A stretch of DNA of 64,000 bases from Macrococcoides equi. Lineage in GTDB: Bacteria > Bacillota > Bacilli > Staphylococcales > Staphylococcaceae. The stretch lies in NCBI RefSeq assembly GCF_047425865.1, contig NZ_CP179735.1; one strand, written 5' to 3'. Below, in pieces: positions 7,202-16,412 of this stretch. A program made the position numbers and the translations under genes. Positions within the stretch are counted from its first letter, which is position 1. Each line of letters opens with the position of its first letter. Below the pieces are notes generated by a model, which was not told the DNA's origin, made no database searches, and worked only from the letters and a program-made list of their open reading frames with translations.

Positions 7202-8604
7202 ATGGTAAATTTTAAGTCAATTGCAGCATCAACTTTAATTGCAACAACGGTAGCATCAACTGTTATTCCTTTTAACGCTCAAACTGCAGATGCAGCTTCA
7301 GCCAAAAAAGCAACTTGTTCAAAAACACCTAAAAATGTTATTTTAATGATTGGTGACGGAATGGGTATTTCTCAGTTAGGTGCTTACCGTTACTACAAAG
7401 ATAATGAATCTAAACCTGGTTTAGACAAAATTTTCTTTGATCAATATTTAGTGGGTTCTCAATTAACAATCAGTGATGATGAAAAATTAAACATCACAGA
7501 TTCAGGGGCTGCTGGTTCGGCATTAGCAACAGGCGTTAGAACTTTTAATGGTGCTATTTCAGTTGATAAGAATAAAAAGCCTGTTGAAACCGTTTTAGAA
7601 GCATACAAAAAAGCTGGTCGTTCTACTGGTTTAGTAGCTACGAGTGAATTAACACATGCCACTCCTGCGGTATTTGCAGCACATAATGAGTCACGTAAGA
7701 ATGAAATGGATATCGCTAAACAAATGACACGTACAGTGAAAGTTGGTAAGTATACACGTCCAATCGTCGACGTAATGCTTGGTGGTGGTGTTGATTTCTT
7801 CAAACAAAAAGATGAGAATGGTAAAGTGACTTTAGACTTAGTAAAAAAATTAGAAAAACGTTCTAAATTTAAATATGTAACTACACGTGATGCGATGTTA
7901 AAAGAAAAAAATTCTAAAGCTAGTCGTATGATCGGATTATTTGCACCATCAGCAATGAGTAAAGATATCGACAAAAACCTGAAGAACCATCTTTAAAAGA
8001 AATGACTGATACTGCAATCAGCAAATTATCTAAAAATAAAAAAGGTTTCTTCTTAATGGTTGAAGGTTCTCAACCAGACTGGGCAGGACATGCGAATGAT
8101 CTAACGGGTATGATGAGTGAAATCGCTGCATTTGATAAAGCATATCAATCAGCAGTAAACTTCGCTAAAAAAGATTGTAACACTTTAGTTATCGCTTTAG
8201 CTGACCATGCTACGGGTGGTTTATCAGTAGGAACAGGCGATAAATACGAATTCCATCCAAAAGTTGTTAAAGACATGAAGATGACGCACGAAGGTTTATC
8301 AACTGAATTAGTTAAAGACGGTGCGGATATTGAGAAATTAATCAACGACAACATCAAAATCAAAGATCTTTCAGCTGAAGAGCGTCAAGCAATCGTTGAT
8401 GCTGCGAAATCAAAAGATCAAGCTGCAACTTTAAAAGCAATTAATAAGGTTGTTGATGTTCGTGCAAATGCTGCATGGGGTTCATTAGTTCATACTGGGG
8501 AAGAAATTCATGTTTATGCTTACGGTCCTGGTCGTGAGAAGTTCGCTGGTGTTCAACACAACATCCAAAATGCTACAAATATTAAATCATTCTTAAAAAA
8601 ATAA
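7202..8604 (+). pseudogene. alkaline phosphatase, broken by a one-base frameshift
   Basis: Secreted PhoA-type alkaline phosphatase, which releases phosphate from phosphomonoesters outside the cell. The first part (7202-7996) has a signal peptide ending near AQTADA, the metal motif VILMIGDGMG and the nucleophile motif NITDSGAAGSALATG. The second part (from about 7979, frame +2) carries MVEGSQPDWAGHAND, LADHATGG and LVHTGEEIHVYAYGP, the remaining metal ligands. The frames join if one base, probably a C, is restored in AAAAACCTG at 7973-7981, giving about 467 aa, near family length. All catalytic motifs and the Pho box are intact, so it is either a recent inactivation or a sequencing error. As read, translation stops at 7996, before half of the metal site. 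Confidence 0.88.
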
Positions 8605-8623
8605 TATAACAACGTAACATACC

Positions 8624-8674
8624 AAAACCGAGCGGAGTAACAAATCAATGTGATTTGTTGCTCCGCTCGGTTTT
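8624..8674. terminator. bidirectional terminator between phosphatase and whiA
   Basis: A 24-pair stem starts AAAACCGAGCGGAG and closes on a 3-nt ATG loop, with A-run and T-run flanks on each side. It serves the plus-strand phosphatase and the minus-strand whiA. Confidence 0.92.
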
Positions 8675-8723
8675 CTTTACTTCTTTCAAATGAGTGAAAT
8701 GTAGAAATTTTAAATTCAAAAAG

Positions 8724-9674
8724 TTATTTCTTTAATTCAATTTGCTCACCTGCACGCAGCTTGTCAGCAATTTCATCTAGTTTTCTTAGACGATGATTTA
8801 CACCTGACTTTGAAATCACACCAGTTGATACCATCTCCCCTAGTTCCTTTAAAGAAATATCCTGATGTAATACGCGCAGTCTAGCAATTTCTCTTAGTCT
8901 GACTGGTAATTCATCAATACCAATCTCCTGATCAATGAGTTTAATATTTTCAACTTGGCGCATTGCTGCACTAATTGTTTTATTCAAATTAGCTGTTTCA
9001 CAGTTTACAAGTCGATTAACAGAATTTCGCATATCTCTTACTATTCGAACATCTTCAAACTTCAGTAATGCTTGGTATCCGCCAATGATACTTAAAAACT
9101 CTGAGATTTTTTCAGCTTCTTTCAAATAAGTTATATATCCTTTTTTACGTTCTAACGTCTTTGCATTCAATTCATACTCATTCATCAATGCTGTCAAACC
9201 TAAAGAATGACTTTCGTATAAAGAAAATATTTCAAGGTGATATGAAGACGTTTCCGGATTATTGACTGATCCTCCTGCTAGAAATGCGCCTCGCAAGTAA
9301 CTACGTTTACAACATTCATCTGCTACAAGCGATGTATCTACAATTTGTTTAAATTCACCGTCCGTCAATATTTTTAACTCATCCAGTATTTCTTTTGTTT
9401 TCATTTTTATACGGCAAATATATACATTATTTTTTTTGAGTTTCATTTTTTTACGAACAAGTAACTCGATATCTACTCCAAATATCTTTTTCGTTAAACT
9501 ATACACTCTTCTTGCGATAGCTGCATTTTCAGACTGTACATTAATCACCCACTTCATTTCCTGAATGCTTAAATTACCGTTCATCCGTATCAGTGCTGAT
9601 AGTTCTGCTTTACTACAACACATATCTGATTCGATACGTGTTAATTCATTTTTCATTTCTGAGGCAAATGACAC
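8724..9674 (-). CDS. whiA: DNA-binding protein WhiA
   Basis: WhiA combines a degenerate LAGLIDADG homing-endonuclease fold with a C-terminal helix-turn-helix; in Firmicutes it binds DNA and affects cell division and chromosome segregation. The frame is open to 9719, but the start is the GTG at 9674. It lies 1 nt after the yvcK stop and 8 nt after a GAAGG site, and gives the family N-terminus (M)SFASEMKNELTRIE and 316 aa. The LAGLIDADG-like part contains SYLRGAFLAGGSVNNPE, and the C-terminal HTH is around HQDISLKELGEMVSTGVISKSGVNHRLRKL. It is the last gene of rapZ-yvcK-whiA, a conserved trio. Confidence 0.95.
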   Translation of the reverse strand: MSFASEMKNELTRIESDMCCSKAELSALIRMNGNLSIQEMKWVINVQSENAAIARRVYSLTKKIFGVDIELLVRKKMKLKKNNVYICRIKMKTKEILDELKILTDGEFKQIVDTSLVADECCKRSYLRGAFLAGGSVNNPETSSYHLEIFSLYESHSLGLTALMNEYELNAKTLERKKGYITYLKEAEKISEFLSIIGGYQALLKFEDVRIVRDMRNSVNRLVNCETANLNKTISAAMRQVENIKLIDQEIGIDELPVRLREIARLRVLHQDISLKELGEMVSTGVISKSGVNHRLRKLDEIADKLRAGEQIELKK

Positions 9675-9675
9675 C

Positions 9676-10668
9676 TTAGTCGCCTTCTTTCTGGTTAAAC
9701 TCAATCGTGCTAATTTCACTTAGTGCTAATTCATAGATCATATCAGCGAGTATTTCATTATTGTGTCGGACAATGCCATCAAGGTTAATATCCACAAGTT
9801 CATTATCGGTAATTAATTCAATGCCCATTTTTCGAATGCGCTCATCGTCACATACAACAAAGGTTGATTTATTTCGTGCATAATTATCATGTATCTTATG
9901 CGGAAACTGCGCATTATTTGCAATGACAAATTGAATAAAGGATTGTCCTACATGCTTATGTATTGCTTCAATATGATCGGCTACTGAATAATCGATGGTT
10001 TCTCCGCGTTGTGTCATAATATTTGCAACATATAATTTCTTTGCGTTACTTTTGACAATCGCTTGAGCAAGTTCATCTAGTACCAGATTTGGAATAATAC
10101 TCGTATATAAACTTCCTGGTCCCATCACAATCAAATCTGATTCCAGTAAAGCCTCAATTGCTTCAGTCATCGGTTTGATGTTGGATGGGGTAAGAAATAC
10201 ACTATCAATTTTTTTATCTTTTAAAGGGATAAGTGACTCTCCTACTACAATTTCACCATCCTCCATTATCGCATTAAGAATAGGACTTGTATTCGTCGAA
10301 GGAATTACCGTACCTTTTACATTAAGAATTTTACTTAGCTCTTTCACAGCATGTCCAAAATCGCTTGTTACATCAGTCATTGCAGCCAGCATGAGATTAC
10401 CTACCGGATGTCCACCTAGTGTTTCATCATTAAAACGATATTGAAAAAGTTTTTCAAGCATCGGCTCAACGTCGCTTAATGCTGCAAGCACATTTCTGAT
10501 ATCACCGGGTGCAGGTATATCCATAACATCCCGAATCTTACCTGTACTGCCACCATCATCTGCCACCGTTACGATTGCCGTTATTTCTACAGGATAATGC
10601 TTTAATCCTCTCGCCATTACAGATAATCCTGTTCCTCCGCCAATCAGACAGATTTTAAGCCTTCTCAT
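9676..10668 (-). CDS. yvcK: YvcK/MgfK gluconeogenesis factor (CofD-like UDP-sugar binding)
   Basis: Firmicute YvcK proteins bind UDP-sugars, are needed for growth on gluconeogenic substrates and influence cell-wall synthesis. The 330-aa product has the Rossmann-like ICLIGGGTGLSVMARGLKHYP at its start, VADDGGSTGKIRD, APGDIRNVL and GHPVGNL, all typical of the CofD/YvcK fold. The frame starts with a TTG at 10671, but the ATG at 10668 (MRRLKICLIGG) lies 8 nt after GAAGG and is preferred. It overlaps the 3' end of rapZ, so translation is probably coupled. Confidence 0.94.
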   Translation of the reverse strand: MRRLKICLIGGGTGLSVMARGLKHYPVEITAIVTVADDGGSTGKIRDVMDIPAPGDIRNVLAALSDVEPMLEKLFQYRFNDETLGGHPVGNLMLAAMTDVTSDFGHAVKELSKILNVKGTVIPSTNTSPILNAIMEDGEIVVGESLIPLKDKKIDSVFLTPSNIKPMTEAIEALLESDLIVMGPGSLYTSIIPNLVLDELAQAIVKSNAKKLYVANIMTQRGETIDYSVADHIEAIHKHVGQSFIQFVIANNAQFPHKIHDNYARNKSTFVVCDDERIRKMGIELITDNELVDINLDGIVRHNNEILADMIYELALSEISTIEFNQKEGD

Positions 10669-11557
10669 CAATTATGCCTTCAATTAATGCATCTCTATGG
10701 CGAGTATTTAAATCAAAATCAAAGAAATCTATCAGTTCATTACTGATACGCTCAGCTAAAGCTACTGAGCGATGCTGTCCTCCTGTACAACCAATTGCTA
10801 TCACAACTTGAGACTTACCTTCTCTCATATAACCCGGGATAACAAATTTAAGTAAATCCATTAATTTAGTATAGAATATCTCAGTTTCCTTCCATTTCAT
10901 CACATAGTCATAGACACGAGCGTCCATTCCAGTTAAAGGTCTTAGCGCTTCAATGTAATACGGATTGGGTAAGAAACGTACGTCAAATACGATGTCAGCA
11001 TCGATAGGGATACCATGTTTAAATCCAAAACTCATCACGTTGATTGAGAATATATTATCTTTACCTGAACCGAATAATTCAATCACTTTCGAGCGTAATT
11101 CTTTTGGCTTAAAGTCTGTAGAATCAACGATATGTGTCGCTACACCACGTAAATCTGCAAGTAGGCGACGTTCCTCGTTAATAGCATCCAGTGGTGTACC
11201 TCCGGATGCAATAGGATGAGTACGACGTGTTGCTTTATAACGTGAGACCAGCACATTATCTTGTGCTTCAATGAATAATACTTGAACTAATATTTCAGTT
11301 AAGTTTGTTATATTTTGAAGTTCTTCTCTTAAATTATCAAAAAAGTCTTTACCACGTAAGTCAACACCTATTGCTACACGTGACATTGACTGATGATTAT
11401 CTTGCATCAATTCAACAAATTTAGGTAATAAAATAGGTGGCAGATTATCTACACAAAAATAGCCTAAATCTTCAAGACACTGAATTGCTACAGATTTTCC
11501 TGCCCCACTCATTCCTGTAACAATCACTAACTTTTTAAAGCTCTCTTCATTATTCAT
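10655..11557 (-). CDS. rapZ: RapZ/YvcJ family nucleotide-binding protein
   Basis: P-loop protein of the RapZ family. In Escherichia coli RapZ is an RNase adaptor controlling GlmS; in Bacillus YvcJ hydrolyses GTP and affects competence. The 300-aa product has Walker A GMSGAGKS (residues 15-22) and the C-terminal family signature VVIAIGCTGGQHRSVALAERI. The frame reaches 11596, but AAGGGGG followed 6 nt later by the ATG at 11557 gives the usual N-terminus MNNEESFKKLVIVTG. Its 3' end overlaps yvcK. Confidence 0.94.
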   Translation of the reverse strand: MNNEESFKKLVIVTGMSGAGKSVAIQCLEDLGYFCVDNLPPILLPKFVELMQDNHQSMSRVAIGVDLRGKDFFDNLREELQNITNLTEILVQVLFIEAQDNVLVSRYKATRRTHPIASGGTPLDAINEERRLLADLRGVATHIVDSTDFKPKELRSKVIELFGSGKDNIFSINVMSFGFKHGIPIDADIVFDVRFLPNPYYIEALRPLTGMDARVYDYVMKWKETEIFYTKLMDLLKFVIPGYMREGKSQVVIAIGCTGGQHRSVALAERISNELIDFFDFDLNTRHRDALIEGIIDEKA

Positions 11558-11603
11558 CGATATCCCCCTTAAGAAGCTGTTACTAATATAATACATGAAT
11601 TCA

Positions 11604-11633
11604 TAAAAATAGACACGCTAATGCGTATCTATT
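11604..11633 (-). terminator. trxB terminator
   Basis: On the minus strand AATAGATACGC-ATTA-GCGTGTCTATT forms an 11-bp stem with one mismatch, followed by TTTTTATG, just after the trxB stop. Confidence 0.75.
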
Positions 11634-11646
11634 CTCATTTATTTAA

Positions 11647-12573
11647 TTAATCGTTTAATGCTTCAATATAATGTTGTGCATTTTGGGCTGCAATACTACC
11701 ATCACCTGTAGCTGTTACGATTTGACGTAATTTTTTAACACGCACGTCACCAGCAGCATAGATACCTGGAACACTTGTTTCCATTTCATCATTAGTAATG
11801 ATGTAACCCGCTTCATCTGTAATCCCTAAATCAAGGAATGGTTTCGTAAGAGGTTGCATACCGATATAAACAAAAACACCATCCGTATCAACCGTTGATT
11901 CTTTTCCTTCATTATCAACAAGTGTCACTGAAGTCACCTTATTTTCACCATTGATAGATTTTAATGTTGAATTCCAGATAAAGTCTACTTTGTCATTCTT
12001 AAAAGCACGATCCTGTAAAATCTTTTGTGCTCTTAATTTATCGCGACGATGAACGATCGTTACTTTATCTGCAAACTTCGTTAAGTAAACACCTTCTTCA
12101 ACCGCTGAGTCGCCGCCACCTATTACGATTAGATTCTTTTGTTTGAAGAAAGCTCCATCACATACTGCACAATAAGAAACACCACGTCCACCAAGTTCTT
12201 GTTCACCTGGTACTCCGATTTTTTTATATTCCGCACCTGTAGCAATGATCAGTGCTTTTGCTTTCAACTGCTTATCACCTAAATCCACAATTTTGTAATC
12301 GCCTTCTACTTTAACTGACTTGATATCTCCATATGTGTATTCAGCACCAAATTTTTGTGCATGGTTAAACATTTTCGTAGAAAGATCAGGTCCTGTAATT
12401 ACGTCAAAGCCAGGAAAATTTTCAACATCTGCAGTATTGGCCATTTGTCCACCAGGCATACCACGTTCTACCATAATCGTTGATAAATTTGCTCTTGATG
12501 CATAAACTGCTGCAGTCATACCTGCAGGTCCAGCTCCGACAATTACTACATCATATTCTTTTACTTCTGTCAT
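11647..12573 (-). CDS. trxB: thioredoxin reductase
   Basis: Flavoenzyme that reduces thioredoxin with NADPH. The 308-aa protein has the FAD-binding GAGPAGMTAAV (residues 13-23), the redox pair CAVC (C135, C138) inside GVSYCAVCDGAFF, the NADPH motif GGGDSAVEEG, the FAD-contacting YIGMQP and the C-terminal AAGDVRVKKLRQIVTATGDGSIAA. The ATG follows a GGAGGT site. A hairpin terminator ends the transcript before rapZ; its own promoter must lie in the 55 bp after the TPR gene or further upstream. Confidence 0.97.
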   Translation of the reverse strand: MTEVKEYDVVIVGAGPAGMTAAVYASRANLSTIMVERGMPGGQMANTADVENFPGFDVITGPDLSTKMFNHAQKFGAEYTYGDIKSVKVEGDYKIVDLGDKQLKAKALIIATGAEYKKIGVPGEQELGGRGVSYCAVCDGAFFKQKNLIVIGGGDSAVEEGVYLTKFADKVTIVHRRDKLRAQKILQDRAFKNDKVDFIWNSTLKSINGENKVTSVTLVDNEGKESTVDTDGVFVYIGMQPLTKPFLDLGITDEAGYIITNDEMETSVPGIYAAGDVRVKKLRQIVTATGDGSIAAQNAQHYIEALND

Positions 12574-12628
12574 TGTTTTACCTCCATTAATTCAATTCGT
12601 ATGTTCAATATACAATAGATCATCGTTT

Positions 12629-14047
12629 TTAAATATTATTTTGCTTGAAGGTATCATAAACCTTTATAAAATGATAACGCGTAGTGTTAAACTTTTCGAT
12701 GACTTCTCGCTTTGTTATTTTATCATTCGATAAACGCATATACAGAAAATAACAAACAGCAACATATGCATTGATATTTTTTAGATCCAGCTTAGCTTCA
12801 ATGATTGCTTCAGCTTTATCTATCCAGTAATCAAACAGTGCAATATCATATATTTCATCATTTAAGATTTTAAGACCACGATGAATAAAATCCAACTTTA
12901 TTAGATTGATATTATGAAAAACATATGACAAGTATAGCTTTTCAAAATCGGGCATCCCTTCTAGAATATCCCAGATTTTTCGGTTAATAATGAGCGTCTT
13001 ATCTTTCATCTGAGAAATTAGAAAAATACCTATCAAACGATGATTACGATCAATATGCTCTATTAATGGTAATATCTCCTGATTAAGATATTGATGACCT
13101 TCATAGATTTGCCTTGGACTCAGTCCCGGATTATCAACCATTTCTAAAAGACTTTCCCAAAACATATCAGATTGTTTAAACTGTCCTAAAGCATAGCTAT
13201 TAAAACTTAATGCATGCATCATCTGATTGTTGATAAACTTACCTTTTTTGTATAGAGGCAGCAGCAATTCATGCGATGCTTCAAACTTATTCAGAAAACT
13301 TAATACGATGCCTAATTTAAATTTTTCTTCGTCATTAATAGGAACAATTTTCTTCAGTCGTTTTAAATATGATTCATATGCTTCGGTTTGATTTGTATTA
13401 TATAACAATAACGTATAATGACACAGCGCATGAATATCAGTTGGGTTTTCTGATAGTAATTGTTCGAGCATTGCAGCACTCTCATTATATTGCCCTGTAA
13501 AAAGTAACGTCATTGCTTTGAGATTTCTAATCTCAGGGCGCTGCTGGATATCTACTGGCTGGTAATTAATCCAATCCAGTGCGAGTTCATAATTAACATC
13601 TTGAAAAAAGTTCTGGAAAATGTAATGCACCACAAAACTTTCGCTTTCACTTTCGACCTTTGACTGATCTTCATAGAAAACCTCAAATAACTTTTGTAAT
13701 TCATCAAGATAGTCCATATCATCTGCATGAAGACAATAATACATACCAAACAGGAATGCTTTATTCGGATCCCGACGCTTAATAAATAATTGGCTTAATT
13801 CATAAAATACGTCTACACAATTAAAATCAGTGCTTAAATACTTGATTAATGATTCTTCAGCTTCATCATATCGGCCAATCAATTGTAAACACTCTGATAA
13901 GCTTTTATTGACCGTCCAGCTATTCTCTTTTTTCAGGGATTTGACATAAAATGAGATGGCTTCATCATAAGATTGCTGACTTTGTTTCTTCAAGCCAATT
14001 TTATAAAATTCATCTTCATTGCTTGGAAATTTTATAATTTTATCCAC
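12629..14047 (-). CDS. TPR-repeat protein of unknown function
   Basis: A 472-aa acidic cytoplasmic protein built of helical repeats. Tetratricopeptide-like units are visible near residues 15-80 (SYDEAISFYVKSL, GRYDEAEESLIKYL) and 175-230 (GQYNESAAMLEQLL). No signal peptide, membrane segment or catalytic motif is seen. A homologue sits at the same place in staphylococci, upstream of trxB and downstream of the acyltransferase-lgt pair. A protein-protein interaction role is likely but the partner is unknown. Confidence 0.75.
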   Translation of the reverse strand: MDKIIKFPSNEDEFYKIGLKKQSQQSYDEAISFYVKSLKKENSWTVNKSLSECLQLIGRYDEAEESLIKYLSTDFNCVDVFYELSQLFIKRRDPNKAFLFGMYYCLHADDMDYLDELQKLFEVFYEDQSKVESESESFVVHYIFQNFFQDVNYELALDWINYQPVDIQQRPEIRNLKAMTLLFTGQYNESAAMLEQLLSENPTDIHALCHYTLLLYNTNQTEAYESYLKRLKKIVPINDEEKFKLGIVLSFLNKFEASHELLLPLYKKGKFINNQMMHALSFNSYALGQFKQSDMFWESLLEMVDNPGLSPRQIYEGHQYLNQEILPLIEHIDRNHRLIGIFLISQMKDKTLIINRKIWDILEGMPDFEKLYLSYVFHNINLIKLDFIHRGLKILNDEIYDIALFDYWIDKAEAIIEAKLDLKNINAYVAVCYFLYMRLSNDKITKREVIEKFNTTRYHFIKVYDTFKQNNI

Positions 14048-14073
14048 TCATTTCACCCCTTATCTTTTCTTTA

Positions 14074-14556
14074 TTAAAGCCTATTTTTTATTATAACAGG
14101 ATTTCCATAAGCAAAAGAATTTGCCGGAATATCCTTGGAAACAACCGTCATTGCGCCTATTGTTGCATGATCACCAATTTTAACGCCAGGCAGTATTAAA
14201 CTGTTAGCACCGATAAGTACATTAGAACCTATTTCTATATTACCAACACGATATTCATCAATTAAATATTCATGGGTTAACATTGTGGCATTGTATCCTA
14301 TGACACAATTATCTCCAATTGTAATTCGTTCAGGAAACATTAAGTCTGGCATCGCTTTATACGCTAGCGATGTATGTTTTCCTATTTTCATACCAAGCAT
14401 CGATTGATATAACTTTCTTTTCAGTTGAACAGACGGACAAATTCTACCTAGTTCTATAATCATAAAATTTTTGGCCACTTTTAAAAAAGGTACTGTGCGA
14501 TACATGTGCCATAACGGATTAACGTCTTTTGTATGAACACTTGTTGTTCTACGCAT
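14074..14556 (-). CDS. acyltransferase, left-handed beta-helix (hexapeptide repeat) family
   Basis: A 160-aa CoA-dependent acyltransferase-like protein. Hexapeptide repeats run from about residue 60 to the end (ERITIGDNCVIGYNATMLTHEYLIDEYRVG, IEIGSNVLIGANSLILPGVKIGDHATIGAMTVVSKDI), with a catalytic-type His in MLTHEYL. The final AYGNPVIIKNRL resembles the usual GNPAK end. The substrate is not known. The ATG lies 10 nt after GAGG and overlaps the lgt stop by 8 nt, so it is co-translated with lgt, perhaps acting in envelope modification. Confidence 0.82.
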   Translation of the reverse strand: MRRTTSVHTKDVNPLWHMYRTVPFLKVAKNFMIIELGRICPSVQLKRKLYQSMLGMKIGKHTSLAYKAMPDLMFPERITIGDNCVIGYNATMLTHEYLIDEYRVGNIEIGSNVLIGANSLILPGVKIGDHATIGAMTVVSKDIPANSFAYGNPVIIKNRL

Positions 14557-15376
14557 CGTTTGAATGCCTCATCGGATGATTAATATCTTTATATTTCGGT
14601 AAGTTATATTTGAAATTACGATATATCCAAATTAAGATTGCACAAAGTATTATCGCTAGTGAAATCATTTGAGCCATACGTAAATGTTCAGTAAGCATCA
14701 GGCTGTCTGTACGCATTCCTTCTATAAAGAAACGTCCTATTGAATACCAGATAGCATATGTAAGTAATGTTTGACCTATCTTTAAATGTTTACGAAGCAA
14801 CATTAAAATAATGAATCCTAAAAGATTCCATAATGATTCATATAAAAATGTAGGATGATAATAGATACCATCTATGTTCATATTATTGATGATAAATTTT
14901 GGAATATGTAAGTTTTCTAAAAAACTTCTTGAAACCTCACCACCATGCGCTTCCTGATTCATAAAATTTCCCCAGCGTCCAATCGCTTGACCTAAAATAA
15001 TACTTGGTGCTGCAATATCTCCCATTTGAAAGAAAGATATACCTTTTTTTCTTGTTATAAAATATCCCATTCCTAATGCACCGATTAAACCACCGTGAAT
15101 TGCAATACCACCATTCATTATCATGGGAATTTCTGAAAGATGTTCTTTATAATATCCCCATTCAAATATTACATAATAAATACGTGCGCAAATAATACCT
15201 ACAATCACAGAACCGATAACAATATCAATCAGTGTATTGTCGGGGAAATTCTTTCTATCTGTTTCACGCTGTGCAAGTAAGTAACCAAGCATAATACCAA
15301 AAGCGATGATAACCCCGTACCATCGAATTTGAATAGGTCCTAGTTCAAGTGCAATCGGGTTTAAACTTAAAAGCAT
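14549..15376 (-). CDS. lgt: prolipoprotein diacylglyceryl transferase
   Basis: Membrane enzyme that attaches diacylglycerol from phosphatidylglycerol to the lipobox cysteine of prolipoproteins, the first step of lipoprotein maturation. The 275-aa protein has about seven hydrophobic segments, the N-terminal IRWYGVIIAFGIMLGY, HGGLIGALGMGY, the Lgt signature GQAIGRWGNFMNQEAHGG and the C-terminal IGRFFIEGMRTDSL. It lies 1 nt after hprK, as in other Firmicutes, and overlaps the acyltransferase gene. Confidence 0.97.
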   Translation of the reverse strand: MLLSLNPIALELGPIQIRWYGVIIAFGIMLGYLLAQRETDRKNFPDNTLIDIVIGSVIVGIICARIYYVIFEWGYYKEHLSEIPMIMNGGIAIHGGLIGALGMGYFITRKKGISFFQMGDIAAPSIILGQAIGRWGNFMNQEAHGGEVSRSFLENLHIPKFIINNMNIDGIYYHPTFLYESLWNLLGFIILMLLRKHLKIGQTLLTYAIWYSIGRFFIEGMRTDSLMLTEHLRMAQMISLAIILCAILIWIYRNFKYNLPKYKDINHPMRHSNDA

Positions 15377-15377
15377 T

Positions 15378-16310
15378 TTATATCTCCTTTAAAGATTGAT
15401 TTTTAATCTGTGCATTTAATCTGTCATTAAAATCTTTCGCTGTATTAGTCCCCATCTTATTTAAACGGTAATTCATTGCAGCTACTTCAATGATGACTGC
15501 TAAATTTCGACCAGGTCTTACCGGCACAGTTTTTTTCGTTATTTTAGAATCAAGTATCGTTAGTGTTTCTTCGACTAATCCGACACGGTCATATACTTTA
15601 TTTTTTGCCCAAAATTCAAGATTAACATTTAACATTAGACGCTTCTCCGGCAACACACTACCTGCTCCAAAAAGCGTCATCACATTGATAATACCTAACC
15701 CTCGAATTTCAAGTAAATGTTCAATAAGTTTGGGCGCTTTTCCCATCAGTACATTTCTAGAAATTTCTTTTATTTCAACATTATCGTCAGCTACTAAACG
15801 ATGGCCTCGCTTAACAAGTTCTAAAGCTGTTTCACTTTTACCTACGCCTGAATCTCCTGTAATTAATACCCCAACACCATAGACATCTACAAGCACACCA
15901 TGCAGACTAGTTTCAGGTGCAAGTTCTCGTTCAAGATATGAAGATATTTTATTGATTAAACTTGTCGTCACATCGCTACTGCTCAGTAGCGGTGTACCTT
16001 TACGATTACAAGCATCAATTAATTCTTCAGGAGCTACAATATTACGGGTTAATATAATACAAGGCGTTTCTTTACGGCATAATTTTTGCATTCTCTCTGC
16101 TCTGTCCTCTTTACTTAAAGTTTCAAAAAAAGACATCTCAGTCGTACCCAGCACTTGAATTCTGTCAGAAGAGTAATGTGAGAAGAACCCCGCCATTTCT
16201 AAACCTGGTCGTGAGATATTCGTGTTAATAATCGGTATTTCAATCGCAACATTACCTGCAATAATTTCCAGATCGAACTTCTCTATTAATTCTATGCTTG
16301 TTATCATCAT
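15378..16310 (-). CDS. hprK: HPr kinase/phosphorylase
   Basis: Phosphorylates HPr on Ser46 when glycolytic intermediates are high and removes that phosphate when they fall, thereby setting CcpA-mediated catabolite repression. The 310-aa protein has conserved H137 in SLHGVLVDVYG, Walker A GDSGVGKSE (152-160) and the family signature EIRGLGIINV (about 201-210). Two ATGs follow GGAGGTAA; the second, at 16307, has better spacing, but both give family-length proteins. It heads the hprK-lgt-acyltransferase cluster. Confidence 0.97.
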   Translation of the reverse strand: MMITSIELIEKFDLEIIAGNVAIEIPIINTNISRPGLEMAGFFSHYSSDRIQVLGTTEMSFFETLSKEDRAERMQKLCRKETPCIILTRNIVAPEELIDACNRKGTPLLSSSDVTTSLINKISSYLERELAPETSLHGVLVDVYGVGVLITGDSGVGKSETALELVKRGHRLVADDNVEIKEISRNVLMGKAPKLIEHLLEIRGLGIINVMTLFGAGSVLPEKRLMLNVNLEFWAKNKVYDRVGLVEETLTILDSKITKKTVPVRPGRNLAVIIEVAAMNYRLNKMGTNTAKDFNDRLNAQIKNQSLKEI

Positions 16311-16374
16311 TTACCTCCAATATCCAATACTTTAATATTAAATAACTTTTATCAATATTACAATTTAAAACGAA

Positions 16375-16408
16375 AAAGGACACTGACAAATTAATGTCAG
16401 CGTCCTTT
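16375..16408 (-). terminator. uvrA terminator
   Basis: On the minus strand AAAGGACGCTGACA pairs with TGTCAGTGTCCTTT (one mismatch) around a 6-nt loop and is followed by TTCGTTTT. It begins 5 nt after the uvrA stop. Confidence 0.85.
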
Positions 16409-16412
16409 ATCA

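Noticed and set aside
7459..7974. 171-codon minus-strand open frame within the phosphatase gene
   Set aside because: It is antisense to the conserved catalytic region, with no ribosome binding site or similarity.
8935..9129. 64-codon frame inside whiA on the opposite strand
   Set aside because: A shadow of a well-supported gene.
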